A DNA stretch of 64,000 nucleotides from the NCBI GenBank assembly GCA_050084985.1, contig JBITNC010000002.1, positions 3,224,001-3,288,000 on the forward strand. The letters run 5' to 3'. Positions 12,644-24,136 of this stretch are shown here, piece after piece (position 1 is the first letter of the stretch; every line of letters starts with the position of its first letter). Both the position numbers and the translations under genes were made by a program. The DNA comes from Nageia nagi (Eukaryota; Pinophyta). The notes below the pieces were generated by a model. That model saw only the letters and a list, made by a program, of their open reading frames with translations. It made no database searches and had not been told where the DNA came from.

Positions 12644-12930
12644 TGATGCAGTAATGGATGATGACTATTGGATAACGCTGTTGAGACTTTCAACTGTTGC
12701 TTGCCACCTGCCTTGCCACAAGGGAGATTCTGTTGAGTAAATCATGCTAACCATTGAGAAAATTATGTTTTGTGTTTCCATAATTTTAGCAAGTAGTTAG
12801 GAAACGTCTCCTCTAAGGGGATAATGAATTTTGTGACTAGTGGAGGCAGGGAGATGAAGAGCAAGAGCTAGGATGAAAAGGGGGCCAGTGTATTTTGAAG
12901 GCGGATAATGTGTTGTACTGCCCTGCATGA
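12644..12930 (+). repeat. 3' LTR of gypsy element, shortened
   Basis: Starts TGATGCAG after a purine tract (AAGAAGGGGAGAA) and ends CATGA. A deletion of about 165 bp relative to the 5' LTR removed the section between GTGTTGTA and the last dozen bases. Confidence 0.85.
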
Positions 12931-14037
12931 TTTAACATCATATCAATTGTTCAAATTTTCCTTCTGTTATGATCCACACCCTATAACATTTTGAAGCATT
13001 TATCTAGTACAAGAATGGAATTTAAAGAACCATTTATAAAGCTTTAAAATGGATTTCCTCTCTAAGAAGCAGTGGTTTAGCATTCTATAAGGATGCATAT
13101 TCCAACAACATCAACACTATCTATTCCACAAGCATCCAAATGGCTACAAAGACATGTTCAGTCTGAGCTTTAGGTCATATACTATACTAAATTGCACATC
13201 ACAAACAGCATATTGTGTCCTGAATAATTTGTAGCCTTTCATAAATGTTGTGATGCACATTTTTTTCATGCACCTCAAAGAATCTTAGTGTTGCAAATAT
13301 ATATATCAAAACAAATATGTCATGATTGTGATAACTGAGCCTACTGAAAACAGATATAATGTATGTCAATATTAAATATGCCACTCACCAGTATCATGAG
13401 CTTTATATTGATTCTCTTTTGTAAGGAAAAAATATGCCATAGGCATGATAACAGAATCCTTATTTATCAAACTTCAATTTCTTCGAATAAAGAGAAGTAA
13501 TTTTCTTGATCACTGGGATCGAGAACTTCTTTTGCCATCAGTAGTTAATACGCAGTTGCACAATCCCTGCCAGTATCATCTGTATTTCTCTTTGTTGCCA
13601 ACAAAATCTATAAATCATATAGTACAACATTTGTGAATGAATCATCGACTGTTAGAAACTGAGCTTGGCAAACTGAATGCAAATCCAAAATAGCAATGAC
13701 CTTATATTTTAAGTATTGATGTGTGTGATTCACATAATGAATATGTGTAAACACAGGATTATAAACATGGCAAGCACGCTAGGAGTCTCCTTGGATAGAA
13801 CACCAAATGAGGCCCTACAGCACAGCACACAATAATGAAAATAATTGCAAACAGAACAAGGACAAAAAGCCTGCTGTTTTTTAATAATTACTGGAACAGA
13901 ACTGATAAATGTAATCAGTAACAAAAAGCTACAAGGAGAGAAATGAATACTCAATTGGCAACGGATGATACATTTTGATCCACAATGCTTGGATCTTATT
14001 TGTAACTCTTCCAGAAAGAAGGAAAAAGCCTAAATTA
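12931..14037. other. Intergenic plus probable 3' UTR of GH3 gene
   Basis: No gene motifs were found. The right-hand 100-300 bp presumably holds the 3' UTR of the minus-strand GH3 gene. No clear AATAAA signal was seen close to the stop, so the transcript end cannot be placed. Confidence 0.4.
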
Positions 14038-17000
14038 CTACCTTAGAGTTTCAGCTACTGTGGTCAATCCAAAACCCAGAGGAAACAAGGGATCATAGTG
14101 TTTGTCTCCAACGTTCATGGGCAACTGATCAACAGACTTGAACCATGTCCTTGACAACTTTCCTTGAAAACCATAATCTCCAAAAATGGCATCAGTCACA
14201 CCTTGGCCCTCAGTTCCAGGAAGCCAAGCTGCAACAAAGGCATCTATAACGGGCATGTATGGCTCAATAACCAATGGTCTGCCAGATATCAAGATCACAA
14301 CACATTTCAAAGAGCCACAAACATTTTTTATGGTGTCACCTCCATTTAAGGGAATTGTCAAATTCAAGTCATCTCCAAAACTTTCTGCATAAGGTGGCTC
14401 ACCCACCACCAAAATAGCATATGAAAAATCTTTTCCTTTGATATAGTTTGCATCTGGATTTTCCTCAAAAACAACCTCAGTAGAAGGACTAACAGTAGAT
14501 TTGACTGCTGTGAGTATTGTGGTTCCTGCATAACACAAGACAATACTAAGATGTTTGATTGCGCTAAACTGTTAATTTATAAAATGACAACCATTTGCAT
14601 TTAACGAATGGGCTTACCTACTGTACTGGTACCACTTAAACCTTGCCACGTAATCGTCCAACCACCACACTGGTATCCTAGATTGTCAGCATGAGAACCT
14701 GCAACAAGAACTTTGGCAGCCTTCTTATGAAGAGGAAGTACAGGTTTGTTCCCTGGCTTTCCATTCTTCAACAATACCAGACTCTTTCTAACAGCTTCTC
14801 TTGCCAAGTCCCTGTGTTCCTGTAATTGCAGAAGCAGCTGTTAGAAGACATGAAACCAGAGTATTCTGAAGCAAACTACACACTTCTTCCATCTCGTGAA
14901 TGAATACTACGGAATACAGTGAAGATGAAGACAAAGAAGTATTGAAAATGATTTTCACTTTCAGTGATTAGAAAATATATATACAAATACCATTGAGAAC
15001 CAATATTGAATAAAACAACATTAAAGACTAGATGCTTGTGGACTATTGGAGTAAACGTAAATCCTACCTACAGCTTTAAGGGAATGTAAAATACTCAAGG
15101 ACATCCATGCTATAATAGGTACACTTGAGAACATGAAAGCAGTTACTCAAAATCCTCAATCATTCATAAATTGTCAATGAATCAAAATTTATACACACCT
15201 TCTTGCCAACTTGGTTGGCTAGGCTCAAATCTGCCATAGGTTTCTCGAAGAGCCCCATTACGAACTTCACTCGCAAGATTCTTCGCACTGCATCATTTAT
15301 TCTATCCATAGGAATGAAACCTCCTTTGACTTGGTACGTCAGATTATTAATGAAGTCTGAGTAATTGTAGGGCACCATCACCTGTAAAACAAATTCGGAA
15401 AAAATAATTCAGATATATATTTTATAGGCGGTCATCATAATCGATACCCAGCCATAGATCAGCCCTGGTTATATCCAATGTCATGCCGGAAGGCACCTCA
15501 GCTCTCTCACAGATGCATCCTTGTGACTTAATGAAAAGAGAAAGCGTTCGAACAATATTACTGCCAATGATGCAAAAGAAAGGGTACAGTACCATGTCAA
15601 TGCCTGCACCTACACCTTCCAAGACTGACAAAGAATAGTTAGCACCAGGCGGGCTAGTTATCCTATCAATTCCCTGCCAATCTGAAATAACAAAGCCCTG
15701 CAACCCAGACAATGCAAAAATAAAAGGGATGACTCACAAAATTTGAAGTAAATGGTACATAACAGTATTGGTTGTCGGTAAAACAATCCTACCAATCATA
15801 AATACAACACCAGAAGTATTTCCGGTATGATTCTCAAAAATTGGATTTAATGCCAGATAACCACAAAGATAAGGAATACCAAAGTATCACGCAGGGTTGA
15901 TAAGGAACAAAAATTCCCTAAAATCACCTTGAAGCGAAGTGTCTTCTTGAGGATGTTGGAAACAAGGAAACGGTCAGCATGCATCTTCTCCCCATTCCAG
16001 CTGGAATAGGAAATCATGATGGTAGAGACCCCCTTGTATATGGCATCAAAATAAGGAGTCATGTGGATACGGACTAATCCTTTATAGCTAACGACAGTGT
16101 TGTTCTCATTGATACCGTCGGTTGTGCCCCCATCACCCACAAAGTGCTTGGCACAAGCAGCAACCTTGTCCCTGAATAACACATGCATTCCAGGCCTCAA
16201 AAACCGAAATGCAACAAACATTTGCAAACCCTCGTAGAATGCAACATTGCATAACTCATTAAAACTGAGAACTCCAAAAGCCCATTGAAATACATAGAAG
16301 AAAAGGTCAAGTAACTCACTGTCCCGCGACATAGGGAACTCCCTTTGAATAGTTGGCAGGAGGCTGCCCCTGAAGTCCATAGATAATCTCTGTCATAGAC
16401 TTCACAATCTTCGGATCCTCACTGTAGCTCTCATAGCACCGACCCCATCTAGGATCCCTGCAAACCTGCAAGAAAAAAGAAAATGCGATATAATCACCCT
16501 TATCCTAAAAGGGTGCTCAACAAGGAGTCCAGTAGAGCATTACAGCAACGCAAGGAGCAAATGTATATGGAATGCCGGTAGCTCGGACTTCAAGGGCCGT
16601 TGCAGCACCGATTCTCCTCACCAGATCAGGATCCCTGCATCGACTCAGAACATAAAATCCATCAGTTTTCAATAGGATATTATAATCGGTTTTCAAAACT
16701 AGCCTCAAAATGGGGTATTTCTTCAATTTTCTCACCTTGTTGCTCCAAGACCAACGTTGTGCGGAAAGATAGTGGCTCCGTACACATTGTTGTGGCCATG
16801 AACGGCATCGATGCCATATATCATGGGAATCTGGAGCCTAGTAGACATGGAGCCCTTCTGAAACTCATTCACCATGCTGACCCACATTGCAGGAGTTGAC
16901 TGGTTCCCCGGCGTGCTCCCTCCGCCACTCAGAACACTCCCTGTAACACACCAACAAAATCCATAACCATAAAAAAAAGCCCAATAAAAACAACTCTTTT

Positions 17001-17250
17001 TCACAAACCAAAAATGTTGCATACCAATGTAGTATTTCTTCATGACATCAGCAGAAGCCACTGAACGCTCGATCTGGGTCATCTGCCCGATCTTCTCCTC
17101 CAACGTCATCCGCTTCAGCAGATCCTCCACCCTAAAGTTTATAGGCTGAGATGGATCCTTATACAAAGCAGATCTTCCCTCCGCATATCCACATGCAATA
17201 CAAGCAACAAAAAGCAGCAGCAGCATCAACTCCTGCAATCTACACTCCAT
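14038..17250 (-). CDS. GH3 beta-D-glucan exohydrolase / beta-glucosidase, nine exons, intact
   Basis: Exons (minus): 17250-17025, 16940-16736, 16634-16544, 16465-16320, 16171-15928, 15697-15593, 15381-15199, 14819-14618, 14525-14038. All introns are GT-AG (78-379 bp) and phases agree; the sum is 1890 bp, or 629 residues, the normal length for plant family-3 glucan exohydrolases. These secreted enzymes remove glucose from the non-reducing ends of cell-wall beta-glucans. An N-terminal signal peptide (hydrophobic [15 protein letters not shown]) precedes [11 protein letters not shown]-like sequence (here [11 protein letters not shown]). The nucleophile is Asp310 in GFVISDWQG. Trp311 and Trp454 (GGWTITWQG) match the barley substrate clamp, and Glu515 (GEPPYAES) is the likely acid/base. 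The C-terminus is GFGLTT-type. An in-frame ATG four codons upstream (17262) is an alternative start. No defect was seen; substrate is inferred from family. Confidence 0.95.
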
Positions 17251-17324
17251 CTTCCCCACCATTGCCCAGGCTTTCAATACCAAAGAACAGTCTTTTAGTT
17301 TCCTGTTACCCGGTGAGGCAATGA

Positions 17325-17338
17325 AAGTAAATATAGAG
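17325..17338 (-). promoter_or_regulatory. Candidate TATA box for the GH3 gene
   Basis: On the minus strand this reads CCTCTATATTTACT, about 80 bp before the ATG at 17250, a plausible TATA position for a short 5' UTR. It is supported only by motif and spacing. Confidence 0.4.
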
Positions 17339-17399
17339 GGAACGTATGTTCCTTCCAATATCAACACGACACCTCTGATTCGTTTCCCAAGTCGTTACT

Positions 17400-19440
17400 T
17401 ACCCAAATGAAAATACTGCACATTTTCAAATTTGAAATCCACAGATTTACTAATCACCATAAATGTCTGGTTTCAACGTCTAATGATGCTCATTCATGAT
17501 AGCCATTCTCCTTGTGGAATCTCATCTCATCTGTTTTACATGTTCCCATGAATTTCTTGGACAGTAGGACTTAACATGTGAGAAGTGGGGTTGTGGACTC
17601 GACTCCATGTCAGCATATCTTGACATAGGAAAGAGAATTTCGAGTTTGGCCACATTCATCGTTTTCTGTTTAATGTTCTTTGTTCTTATCTGGTAACGGG
17701 TCTTTGCTGACAAGGACGTGGAAAATCGACATGGACAGTTTTTAAGTTGATTCTAACACATGGACTGAATACCTCGGTGTCGAGAGGGACGGGCTGAAAG
17801 ATTTGAAAAGTATTTGCAAGCCCACAAGGCTGTAGATATCCGTATTTGGATCCACATAGGCCAAAGTAGCGTAGTTGATGAAATTTTCAATAGTTTTATC
17901 CTCAAACAAAATGATGGATAATGTGAACTGCGAAGATGCTCTGCTCTGAAAGTAACGGCCAAACGAGCGTTCCTCTCTGGTAGGGGATCTGCATCGAATT
18001 GGGCCCTCAATGTTTGATCAAAGCGTGTCGATTAAGTCACCGTCAACCATATAGAAATATTTTAAATATTGATCTAGATTTCGTCTAAGATGAAAACTTG
18101 ACTTCAAATTATTTTATTATAGAAACTCCTAAATTCACAAAGAAAAAGTTTATATCATGAAGAACCCCAAAAAAATTAAAATTTTAAAAAAACTTTTCCC
18201 CATCATTTCTTTTTGTCATTGTAAAAATTCAAAATAAAAATATATATTAAATTCCTTTCTTATACACCACCTTATATTGTTTTTTATCTCCTGCTCGACT
18301 TACTAAAAAAATAATTACCACATATTAAAATTTTAAAAAGTGAATTTTTTAATCCATGTTCCAATTCCAAATCAGGCATGTTGTAGAACGTGGGCGACAC
18401 TAACGTGTTTTTAAGATGTCACCTAATTGACGGCGTACACGACACCCACATCGAACCCGCTTGCGTACAACAAGGCATATGGCAAATTCCGAAATTAAAG
18501 CGAATCTTTTTGAAATTATAAGAAACGTGGTGGGGCCTGATTCGAACAAATCTGAGACTAACAAGAGGGAAAGTGATTTAATTAATTTTATTCATTTTAT
18601 GGAGAAAATGTATATTCCACATTCTTGGGGTAAAGAGGTTAAATGCTCGTGCATTTTGCTGTTGAATTAGGGTTAAATTGTTTATATTTTCTTAGAAAGT
18701 AGATTAAATAATTTTATAATAAATTTGTATCTAATGGATTCTATCAAATAATTTTCAAAAAAAAAACATAAGTATATCATATCTTCAAAATAGATTTACT
18801 CAATACATTATATGTTTAGTATTTTTTTTTGGTTGTAAATAAGTATTATATTAAAATATATGTTTAGGTATGCATACATGTAGATCCATGGTTTTCTTTA
18901 TTTAACATTATCATTTTACATATTTCCTTTAGATTTTGTGGGGTATTTTAATTTGTTGGCATAAATTAGCATTTACTTGGCCAAAGTTGATGGTGTATCA
19001 CCTTTATAAAGACAATCATTCAAACAATAGTTGCAACATACATTGCAGTTGCCAAAGTTTGGAATGGTACAATTGAAACATCCTTGCAAGTTCATTCCAA
19101 AGGTGTTCACAAGGTAATAGTTCTAATCATGATGTTATTATCTTATTATCTGAGCTTAATTCTGTTGATCAATGGTTAGAACATATTTTGATAAGTTATT
19201 TTCTTGGTCATATTCCCAATGATATGTTGATCTATGGTTAGATTCAACAAGCCTAACATCCCTATAGAATAAAGCTAAAGGGTGTCCAAAACCTTATCAA
19301 GGGTTTCTTTTTTTTCATTTTACTAAGCCTTCACATGCATAACAAGTCTTTGGAAAAAAGGTTCTTGGTATATTTATAATTCTTTATTGATTTTTCAATA
19401 GTGTATGCATGAATTTATTGTTAGTGATTGAAAGTCTTTG
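17400..19440. other. Intergenic, GH3 upstream region and AT-rich DNA
   Basis: 17400-18050 is the upstream region of the GH3 gene and is of mixed composition. 18050-19440 is AT-rich with poly-A/T runs. No further gene could be supported. Confidence 0.45.
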
Positions 19441-19489
19441 TCTAGGTTGAATGTCTTGCTTTATCTGTGTTCATTTAGCCCTTTCTTGA

Positions 19490-19840
19490 TAACTTGGTCA
19501 CTCTCTTAGGGAAGTATGTTCACATGGAATAAAACAAGTTTTATAATGTTCATCCTAACATAAGGGTTTATGTTGAAATTGACTTATCCAAAGATCTTAA
19601 AGACCATGTTGAGTTGCAATTTGGTGATACTATTATTAAGCAAAGGATGGTTTACATTAACTTGACTAATAAGTGTTATTGTTACTAGTCGATGGAGCAC
19701 AAGATCAAATATTATCCTTTGATCACTAAAAACTTTAAACCTTGTCTTTTTGTAGTTGTGTCGAAGTCAGCTCCAATAGTACCTATAACTAGAAATAAAG
19801 GTAATCAAGATGAATCAATTATGGTAGTTGTTGATACCTA
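19490..19840 (+). pseudogene. LINE ORF1 fragment (nucleic-acid-binding protein)
   Basis: Translation gives a plant LINE ORF1 segment of the DUF4283/zinc-knuckle type: LVTLLGKYVHME, VYVEIDLSKDLKDHVELQFG, IKQRMVYINLTNKCYYC, EHKIKYYPLITKNFKP. The knuckle has lost its last Cys (Tyr instead). Stops interrupt the frame and neither end of the element is preserved. In an active LINE this protein coats the RNA before target-primed reverse transcription. Confidence 0.7.
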
Positions 19841-20319
19841 ATTTAGCACCCTTTTTTACCAAATTAGTTGTCACATGATCCTCACTATGTTATGATCAAT
19901 CTAACATTATATCATGTGTTATTTATCAATTATGAACCAATACTTAAGCTATATCTTATGCATGGTTCTCTTATTTTATGCAAGGAATGGCCAGCATCAA
20001 CCACGCATCAGCACAAGTGTGCAATGGTGCATTCAAGTAATTCTCTTAATCCTTCAACCTGGCTATATAAAAATCATAAATATATCACACATGTTAGTTA
20101 TATGAGATAAATGCATATCTATGTTTGGAAAGTTAACAATTTGTAGGAAGATTATTGAAGATACTTACTAAGCTTAATAGCATGGCTTATTGGAGTAGTG
20201 AGTGGGATATCTACCATTATTTATGCACCTTCTACATCCTCCATGGATGCACATATGAGATCTACATTAGGGGCATCCTCCTTCCCATCTTGGTCATCAT
20301 CATCCACCTCCATATCCTC

Positions 20320-21430
20320 TTATCCTCTACCCTCCATGTCACCCTCATCATCCTCTTCTTCATCATCTACCTTTGTAGCTACCTCTAACTCCTCCTCAGC
20401 ATATGTACTAAGTGGAAGCGATTGATATATATCCCACCATGCCATATACATATTTTTATGCTCTATCACAATAGCATCTTCATCATTGCCATCTCTCGAT
20501 CCATCATCACGTGGAAGGTGCCACATAATGATCCACCTAGGCATTACCTCATAAACACATGGCTTCATGATCCCACATCTCACTATTGTATAGATCACAT
20601 GATGACATGAAGTAGGAATACCCTAGCCATGATTAAAGTGCAACAAAATATGGTTGGGCCTATATGTCTTAACAAATATCTTCCTTATTTAGAGATAAAT
20701 TATTATCAATGATCTTTGATCATTGATTTACGGTACTATGCACATGAGATACTCTTTATATGATTTCCTATTACCACCAATTAGGAAGTGTATCATCCTC
20801 AACATCTATAGGAATATTTGAAGGCTAAATTATTGCAGTATGCTCATATGCCCAACACTGCAATATATAAATGTGAGCTACTCATCTATCATTCCTCATC
20901 ATTAAAACAAAGTGATGCAGATCATGGAATTCTTCACTACATGCACTATTTCTAAAGGAAATACTTAATGATTCTTATTTGAGTACAAGATGCAATCAAT
21001 GTGTGAAACCATAATCAATCTCGTATACCTCATGGATGATGGCCTCCCTTGAATTGCCTTATAAATAAAGGCTTCCTTCTTACCGATATGGTACTCCTTA
21101 AAACTAATCAACCACTTGGAATTCTTAGCCATACTTATCACCATGATATTGTCTTTCATATGTATCAATGCTTCCTTCATAAGAACCCTTAATATCTGAT
21201 GCACATCCTCCAATGTAACAGTAATTTTACCAGTGGGAAGGTGAAATGTATTGGTTCTCTCATACAAATGCTTAGATAATATCATCAAAATATGCTTATC
21301 TACCCTCACATATGGTACCTCAAACAAATATCCTACTCTTGGACTCCTGAGTATCATCAACTCATCTTGGCCTAATTGATCAAACCAGGTCCTAGCAATC
21401 CTCTAACTCTTGCTATGTGACTCCATAATA
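20320..21430 (-). pseudogene. Plant mobile domain (PMD, MAIN-like) relic
   Basis: The minus-strand frame 21360-20965 contains TNTFHLPTGKITVTLEDVHQ, the signature of the plant mobile domain, followed by degraded PMD sequence (SMRYTRLIMVSHIDCIL). The downstream frame 20598-20320 continues with a Trp-rich stretch (MPRWIIMWHLPRDDGS) and an acidic tail (DDEEEDDEGDMEGRG). The domain order and acidic C-terminus match the PMD gene at 29463-31746. Stops and frame changes break it. No LTRs or TSD could be assigned around it. PMD proteins of the MAIN/MAIL1 type act in transposon silencing, and PMD copies are also found inside transposons; this copy looks transposon-derived. Confidence 0.72.
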
Positions 21431-22527
21431 ACAATACGAGAATGAGAATACCAAAAAATAAAAATAATCAAGTAAGTATGTATGTATTTTAATTTACAAT
21501 TTTTTTTGCATGTTTACCTAAATAAATGCAAGTAATAAATGATCATTAATGTACATTCAAGATGAAATTATTGTTATCATACAATGCCAACATTAGGAAG
21601 CGATGCATCCCAACATTAGAGTTGGGTATCTTTGAGAATAAGAAGAAAAAATTTATCGTGCACTTCAAACACATCAAATCCCAAGTGAAAAATGAATTTC
21701 AACCCAAACAAAAATATTAACATGCTAAAATGTTAATGCCCTGCATTTTCAAACAAAATTAACACTTACAAATCGTTCAATCCATGAAATTTCAAATAAA
21801 TTCAATTTTAACTATAAAAACATTTATCCTAACCATTATTAGGACCTTGAATTCAATCAAATGAGATGAATTTGAATTTGATTGAACAACATAGGCCCAA
21901 TGATCATATTTCTTAGTAATTCTTACCTTCATGATTTAAAATCAATTCAATGCAAGACAAATGCAAAGATATCTCATCAAATATCCCAAACAAGGCTTGA
22001 AACTCGCACAACCTTAGATCTCTTCAAACCAAGGTAGCAAATAATGAAAATGCCAAATAAAATAATGTTGAACTTATTTAAAATCAAATAGGACACACTT
22101 ACTAATACAATTGTATCCTTTTAAGATAAATAAATGTCATTTCCTTCAAGATCACTCCTTTGACCAATGCATGATAAATCGATCGACATAAAATTCAAGC
22201 AAATACTTAATAATCACTAGCACTAGTAGGTAAATATCCATGACTAATTATCTTTCAAGATTCCTAATATAAATCACAAGAAATACTCAAAATTCATATT
22301 CTGATAATCAACAAATAAATACATATCAAATGAAGGTGCCAAGGTTGCAAAGATTTTGGTGCTAATGTTGGGAGCAACATAAAGATAAAAGTAGCATTTT
22401 CACAAGAAAATACTTGGAGGCATATCATCATGCATCTTAAAGGGAGTTCTCTCATCCTATCTATTGCTTTCAAGTACATTGCTATGATTTCAAATATTTT
22501 TTAAGCTCTCATTAAAGGATACAAAGT
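21431..22527. other. No recognisable gene
   Basis: AT-rich stretch between the PMD relic and the first minus-strand copia LTR. Short frames carry no motif. It could be the flank of the PMD-bearing element, but no terminus was seen. Confidence 0.4.
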
Positions 22528-23013
22528 TGTTCTTTATATTCATCCAAGATCACCTTGGATGGAATCCTACTGTTCTATAACTCAAGTAATCAATCACACA
22601 TAAGAGGTAACATAAAATATATAGCGGTTCCTCTCAAACTTGAGAGTACTCCACTCTAATTCTAAACTTAATTATTTCTCAAAAACTCACAAGAACCCTC
22701 TTACAAAGATCTCTCTTCCTATCTCACTACAAGCTTATAGCATTTTTATGCTTCTACAAAAGTTGAGAATACATAAGAGGAACCCTCTATTTACAGGAAG
22801 AGAACCTAGATATATGGGATGTGTATCCTCATGCCCATGAGGTTGAGTGTAGAACCATCACTCTATTTTTTATTCACCAAATACTTAAAAGGTATTTGAA
22901 TAAACTTTTAAGTATTTAAGTTTATTATTTAGAGAGTAACCTAAGAAGAATAGATATTCTTTAGATACCTTATAAATAATAATCGATACAATAGTGCATT
23001 ATTTAATCTAACA
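22528..23013 (-). repeat. Copia 3' LTR (copy a), minus orientation
   Basis: On the minus strand it begins TGTTAGATTAAATAATGC directly after the tract TTAAGGGGGAA and is related to the LTRs of the 1322-5213 element. The inner end is placed at the first TG giving a family-typical length (about 486 bp); that edge is uncertain. Confidence 0.65.
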
Positions 23014-23636
23014 TTCCCCCTTAATGCAATATTGGGGTAGAGAGAATAGAATATAGAAAGAGAGTGTAAGAGAGTTCTCCTCCATAAGAATACAATTGGA
23101 GATGAAAACTTGAAATATTGAGAAGTAATAAAGTTTAGAAAAGGCTCAACTACATAAACATTTGAAAAAATTATTTACAATACAATAATCATAAACCATA
23201 AATGGTTAAGTAGTATTATTTCAACAATATGTTGACGTAATGAGCCTCCATGAGCTTGCATACTCGAAATAAGTAACTTGCAATCTACAGAAGAAACCTA
23301 CAAGTTACAACCAACTCATAACAATATCAATCAAATATATATATATGTATTAGATAAATGAATCAAGTAATTCCATCTATAAACTGATCATCAAATGGTG
23401 CAATATAAGTCATCAAAAAATGTCAAGCAAACATATAATCATATGTATAAATAAAACATGTGTTGATCAACATCAATAGAACATATAAAATATGCACATA
23501 CTAGTTCCTTATACATGGATAATTAAACAATGCCATAAGATCATATATTCTAAACAAGTCACTCACATATGGATAACTCCAACTAATTCCTCACACATGG
23601 ATTATAAGAGCACACACATAAAGATCAACACTATAT
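23014..23636 (-). repeat. 3' non-coding internal region of copia copy a
   Basis: Matches, in reverse, the non-coding stretch that precedes the 3' LTR of the 1322-5213 element (blocks around 4480-4690) and also the region 24137-24800. It ends abruptly where the next LTR begins. Confidence 0.6.
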
Positions 23637-24136
23637 TGAAGGAACTAACACATACACTTAATTCCTAAATGCTCAAGATTATATGAAAGGTCTCTCATAC
23701 AACAATATTCTAAAGCATAAATAATCTCATAAAGTAACTCAAGATATAAAATCCTTCCTCCAACAAGGAGTACATCCACTAACAAAATCTTACTTCATTC
23801 ACAAAAACAACTCTCTTACAATCCTCCTTACTTCATCTCCTAAACAATATCCTAAAGCATAACTTTGCTTCATAAATTGGTGAGTAATCTCAAAGAGGGG
23901 GCCTTCTATTTATATGCAAAAATCCCCTTTTGGATCACTCTTTTAACTATTGTACAAAAGCACGGCATGCTACTTCCTTTTACCTAAGGGGCATGCTTAT
24001 GAGATGGAGTTTAAGACAAGTTACATTATCATATTCACTTAAATAATTAAGGTATTTAGTGATATCATTTAGTATTAGTGAATTTACAAAGAGGGACATT
24101 ACAAAATATTTCAATAATGCATTATGCATTCCAACA
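23637..24136 (-). repeat. Copia 3' LTR (copy b), minus orientation
   Basis: On the minus strand begins TGTTGGAATGCATAATGC after the tract TTAAGGGGGAG. About 500 bp; the distal edge is estimated from family length and a terminal CA. It sits inside the 3' region of copy a. Confidence 0.65.

Larger units (their letters stand above)
8485..12930 (+). mobile_element. Ty3/gypsy chromovirus-type retrotransposon relic
   Basis: LTRs lie at 8485-8935 and 12644-12930. The complete terminus is TGATGCAG at the start of the 3' LTR and CTGCATCA at the end of the 5' LTR, a perfect inverted pair. Four bases after the 5' LTR is TGGTATCAGAG (8940-8950), the usual primer-binding site for initiator-Met tRNA. The order gag, protease, RT, RNase H, integrase remnant, chromodomain is that of a chromovirus. 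The 3' LTR lacks about 165 bp of the 5' LTR's U5 side, and the integrase core is deleted. No target-site duplication could be found. The element is inactive. Confidence 0.92.

Noticed and set aside
20155-20610. Several plus-strand frames over the second PMD locus
   Set aside because: They are shadows of the minus-strand PMD relic and its acidic codons.
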